A stretch of 34,442 bases of DNA from a bacterium (GTDB lineage Bacteria > Verrucomicrobiota > Verrucomicrobiia > Verrucomicrobiales > Akkermansiaceae): assembly GCA_018222765.1 (NCBI GenBank), contig JAAEZT010000035.1, forward strand, positions 1 through 34,442, given 5' to 3'. This document shows positions 32,426-34,442 of this stretch, piece after piece. The position numbers and the translations under genes were made by a program. The notes under the pieces were generated by a model. The model ran no database searches. It had not been told where the DNA came from and worked only from the letters and a program-made list of their open reading frames with translations. Positions within the stretch are counted from its first letter, which is position 1, and each line of letters starts with the position of its first letter.

Positions 32426-34442
32426 ATGCCCAATCTTCCCATCATCGCGGCATTCGTCCTCTTTCTTTCTTGTGCGTCGGCCCAATCTTCAAATCTCAGT
32501 TTCGAAAACTCCTCGCCGATTACCCTAAAACACCTTCACGACACACACCAACTTGTCCTCACTCAGGAATCGCAATTTCCAGGTCAACCACCAACCGACC
32601 TCACTCACACTGCCACCTACACCAGCGATCCCTCCGATATCATCGCTGTCTCCCCCTCCGGTCTCGTTACCGTCCTCAAGGCTGGCGAAACGACTCTTAC
32701 TGCCACCCACGGTGAACTCAGCATTTCGAAGCCCATCAAAGTAGCTTCCGCTGAAACTCTCGCCATTTCATTCACAAACGACTTTATTCCCGTTCTCTCA
32801 AAATACGGCTGCAACGGAGGAGGGTGCCACGGAAAAGCCGCCGGACAAAATGGCTTCAAACTCTCCCTCTTCGGTTACGAACCCTGGAACGACCATAACT
32901 ATCTTGTTCGAGATTCGAGGGGCCGCCGTATCTTTCAGGCTGCTCCAGAACATTCTCTCCTCGTCCTCAAAGCGACTGGCGAAATCCCCCATCAGGGAGG
33001 CTCCCGTCTTAAAAAAAATTCGCCTGACTACCAAGCCATCGTCCGCTGGATCAAACAAGGTCTCCCAAACGATCCCAAGGAATTTCCCAAAGCCACCTCA
33101 ATCTCAGTCTATCCAAAGGAACGCCTGACACAGCCCAACTCCCAACAACAACTCCGCGTTACCGCTCACTTCTCTGACAACTCGACTCGCGATATTAGCC
33201 ACCTCGCGCAATACGAATCCAACGATGAAGAACGAGCAAGCGTCACGATGGACGGTCGCGTCACGATGGGGGACATCCCTGGTTCAACCTCCATTATGAT
33301 CCGCTTCCAGGAACACGTTGATGTCTTTCGCGCGATCCTTCCTCTCGGAGCCCCTGTCAACAACCTTCCGCAGCCCGCGAACTTCGTCGACCAACACATC
33401 TTTACTCAACTTCAGACTCTCGGGCTTCCTCCCTCCGAAAAGAGCGACGACGCCACTTTCCTCCGGCGGGTCACGATCGATATCGCAGGACGTCTTCCTA
33501 GCATCGAGGAAACCAACGTTTTTCTAAGCGACAATGCACCCAACAAGCGGGCTCAGAAAATCGAACAACTTCTCGCGTCTCCAGACCACGCTGATTATTT
33601 TGCCGGAAAATGGGCCGCCATCCTCCGCAATAAACGCGCCAAACCTGAACACGCCCGAGGTTCTGTTGCCTTTCATCAGTGGCTCCGAAACGCCATCGAT
33701 AACAACCAACCTTATCACCAAATAGCGCGCGAGTTCCTCACCGCTTCCGGAGAAACCGGGACCAATCCACCCGTCGTCTGGTATCGCACCGTCCGCGACA
33801 GCAAAGACCAACTTGAAAATGTCGCTCAGGTTTTTCTGGGGGTCCGTATGCAGTGCGCTCAGTGCCACCATCATCCCTATGAGAAGTGGAGCGAAGATGA
33901 CTACTACGGTTTTCAGGCTTTCTTCTCACGCATCACCAGAAAACCTGGTCTGCAGCCTGGAGAAGAAATCGTCCTTCACAATCGGGGGCAAGCCACCTCT
34001 AAAAATCCCCGCACCGGCAAAACACTAAAACCAAAACCTCTCGGAGGAGAAGAACTCACGATTCCATCCTATGAAGATCCTCGCGAACACCTCGCCGATT
34101 GGATGATTAACCCAGCAAATCCTTTCTTCGCCAAGATGCTTGTTAACCGCTACTGGAAACACTTTTTTGGCCGTGGACTTGTCGATCCCGAGGACGATCT
34201 ACGCGTCACCAACCCCGCAACCCACCCCGAATTATTAGAGAGCCTTGCTTCTGATTTTATTGCCAACGGATACGACCTTAAAAAACTCATTCGCACCATC
34301 ACCAACTCTCACACCTACCAACTCTCAGCCATTCCAAATCAGCATAATTCCGAGGATAGCCAGAACTACTCGCGCTTTTACCCTCGGCGACTTCCTGCCG
34401 AAATCCTACTCGATGGGATCAACACCGTTACTGGGGCAAATG
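32426..34442 (+). CDS. PSCyt / DUF1549 / DUF1553 family secreted cytochrome-like protein (3' end outside window)
   Basis: The frame is open from an ATG at 32426 to the right edge, giving 672 codons. A signal peptide spans residues 1-19. A bacterial Ig-like (BIG_2) domain follows at about 40-107 (IIAVSPSGLVTVLKAGETTLTA). Next is a cytochrome-like motif, C129-NGGG-C134-H135, in the GCNGGGCHGKAAGQNGFKLS context usual for this family. A second Ig-like part lies near 200-250, and DUF1549 starts near 280. C477-AQ-C480-H481 sits in CAQCHHHPYEKW, the conserved heme-type site of DUF1549. DUF1553 begins near 555 (REHLADWMINPANPFFAKM) and is cut by the edge. It forms a pair with the DUF1501 gene. Heme binding is inferred from motifs; the substrate is unknown. 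Confidence 0.93.
   Translation, partial: MPNLPIIAAFVLFLSCASAQSSNLSFENSSPITLKHLHDTHQLVLTQESQFPGQPPTDLTHTATYTSDPSDIIAVSPSGLVTVLKAGETTLTATHGELSISKPIKVASAETLAISFTNDFIPVLSKYGCNGGGCHGKAAGQNGFKLSLFGYEPWNDHNYLVRDSRGRRIFQAAPEHSLLVLKATGEIPHQGGSRLKKNSPDYQAIVRWIKQGLPNDPKEFPKATSISVYPKERLTQPNSQQQLRVTAHFSDNSTRDISHLAQYESNDEERASVTMDGRVTMGDIPGSTSIMIRFQEHVDVFRAILPLGAPVNNLPQPANFVDQHIFTQLQTLGLPPSEKSDDATFLRRVTIDIAGRLPSIEETNVFLSDNAPNKRAQKIEQLLASPDHADYFAGKWAAILRNKRAKPEHARGSVAFHQWLRNAIDNNQPYHQIAREFLTASGETGTNPPVVWYRTVRDSKDQLENVAQVFLGVRMQCAQCHHHPYEKWSEDDYYGFQAFFSRITRKPGLQPGEEIVLHNRGQATSKNPRTGKTLKPKPLGGEELTIPSYEDPREHLADWMINPANPFFAKMLVNRYWKHFFGRGLVDPEDDLRVTNPATHPELLESLASDFIANGYDLKKLIRTITNSHTYQLSAIPNQHNSEDSQNYSRFYPRRLPAEILLDGINTVTGAN

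Overview
The window looks like chromosomal DNA of a heterotrophic, probably marine or aquatic, member of the Verrucomicrobiota (Planctomycetota is the main alternative). The call rests on the combination of gene families: an ECF sigma factor of the Rhodopirellula/Verrucomicrobium type, DUF1592+DUF1552 and DUF1501+DUF1549/DUF1553 surface-cytochrome modules, many secreted sulfatases, a PEP-CTERM protein and a DUF6288/HEAT protein. No rRNA, tRNA, phage or transposase gene was seen.

Layout. (1) 1-4653, minus strand: a compact operon reading sigma factor > membrane anti-sigma factor with a large extracellular domain > secreted DUF1080-like protein > DUF1552 Tat protein > cytochrome/DUF1587/DUF1592 protein, which runs off the left edge. 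(2) 4939-6493: a cupin/phosphomannose-isomerase-like enzyme converging on and overlapping a small glutaredoxin. (3) 6640-20874, plus strand: a run of eight tightly packed secreted or membrane genes. They are four sulfatases, a PhoD-like phosphatase, a Tat-exported FAD oxidoreductase, a DUF4405-like membrane cytochrome-like protein and a PDZ/DUF6288/HEAT protein. (4) 21015-22773: two adjacent paralogous secreted beta-rich proteins, the first ending in a PEP-CTERM anchor and the second in a different terminal domain. (5) 22774-30412: a looser block of mostly single minus-strand genes: a secreted 'STDLxxW' protein, a protein with a von Hippel-Lindau-like beta domain, a sialate O-acetylesterase, a DUF5684 membrane protein, a small lipoprotein and an NTF2-like protein. 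A fifth sulfatase on the plus strand closes the block. An interspersed 65-80 bp repeat, always in the same orientation, lies in nearly every gap of this block. (6) 31053-34442: a DUF1501 Tat protein followed by a large PSCyt/DUF1549/DUF1553 protein that runs off the right edge.

Together, regions 3 and 5 suggest extracellular removal of sulfate, phosphate and acetyl groups from polysaccharides or other organics. The paired cytochrome/Tat modules at both ends belong to families common beside such genes in this superphylum, but their biochemistry is not established. The least explained feature is the repeat family in region 5. The clearest unexpected domain is the VHL-like beta domain at 23822-24814.
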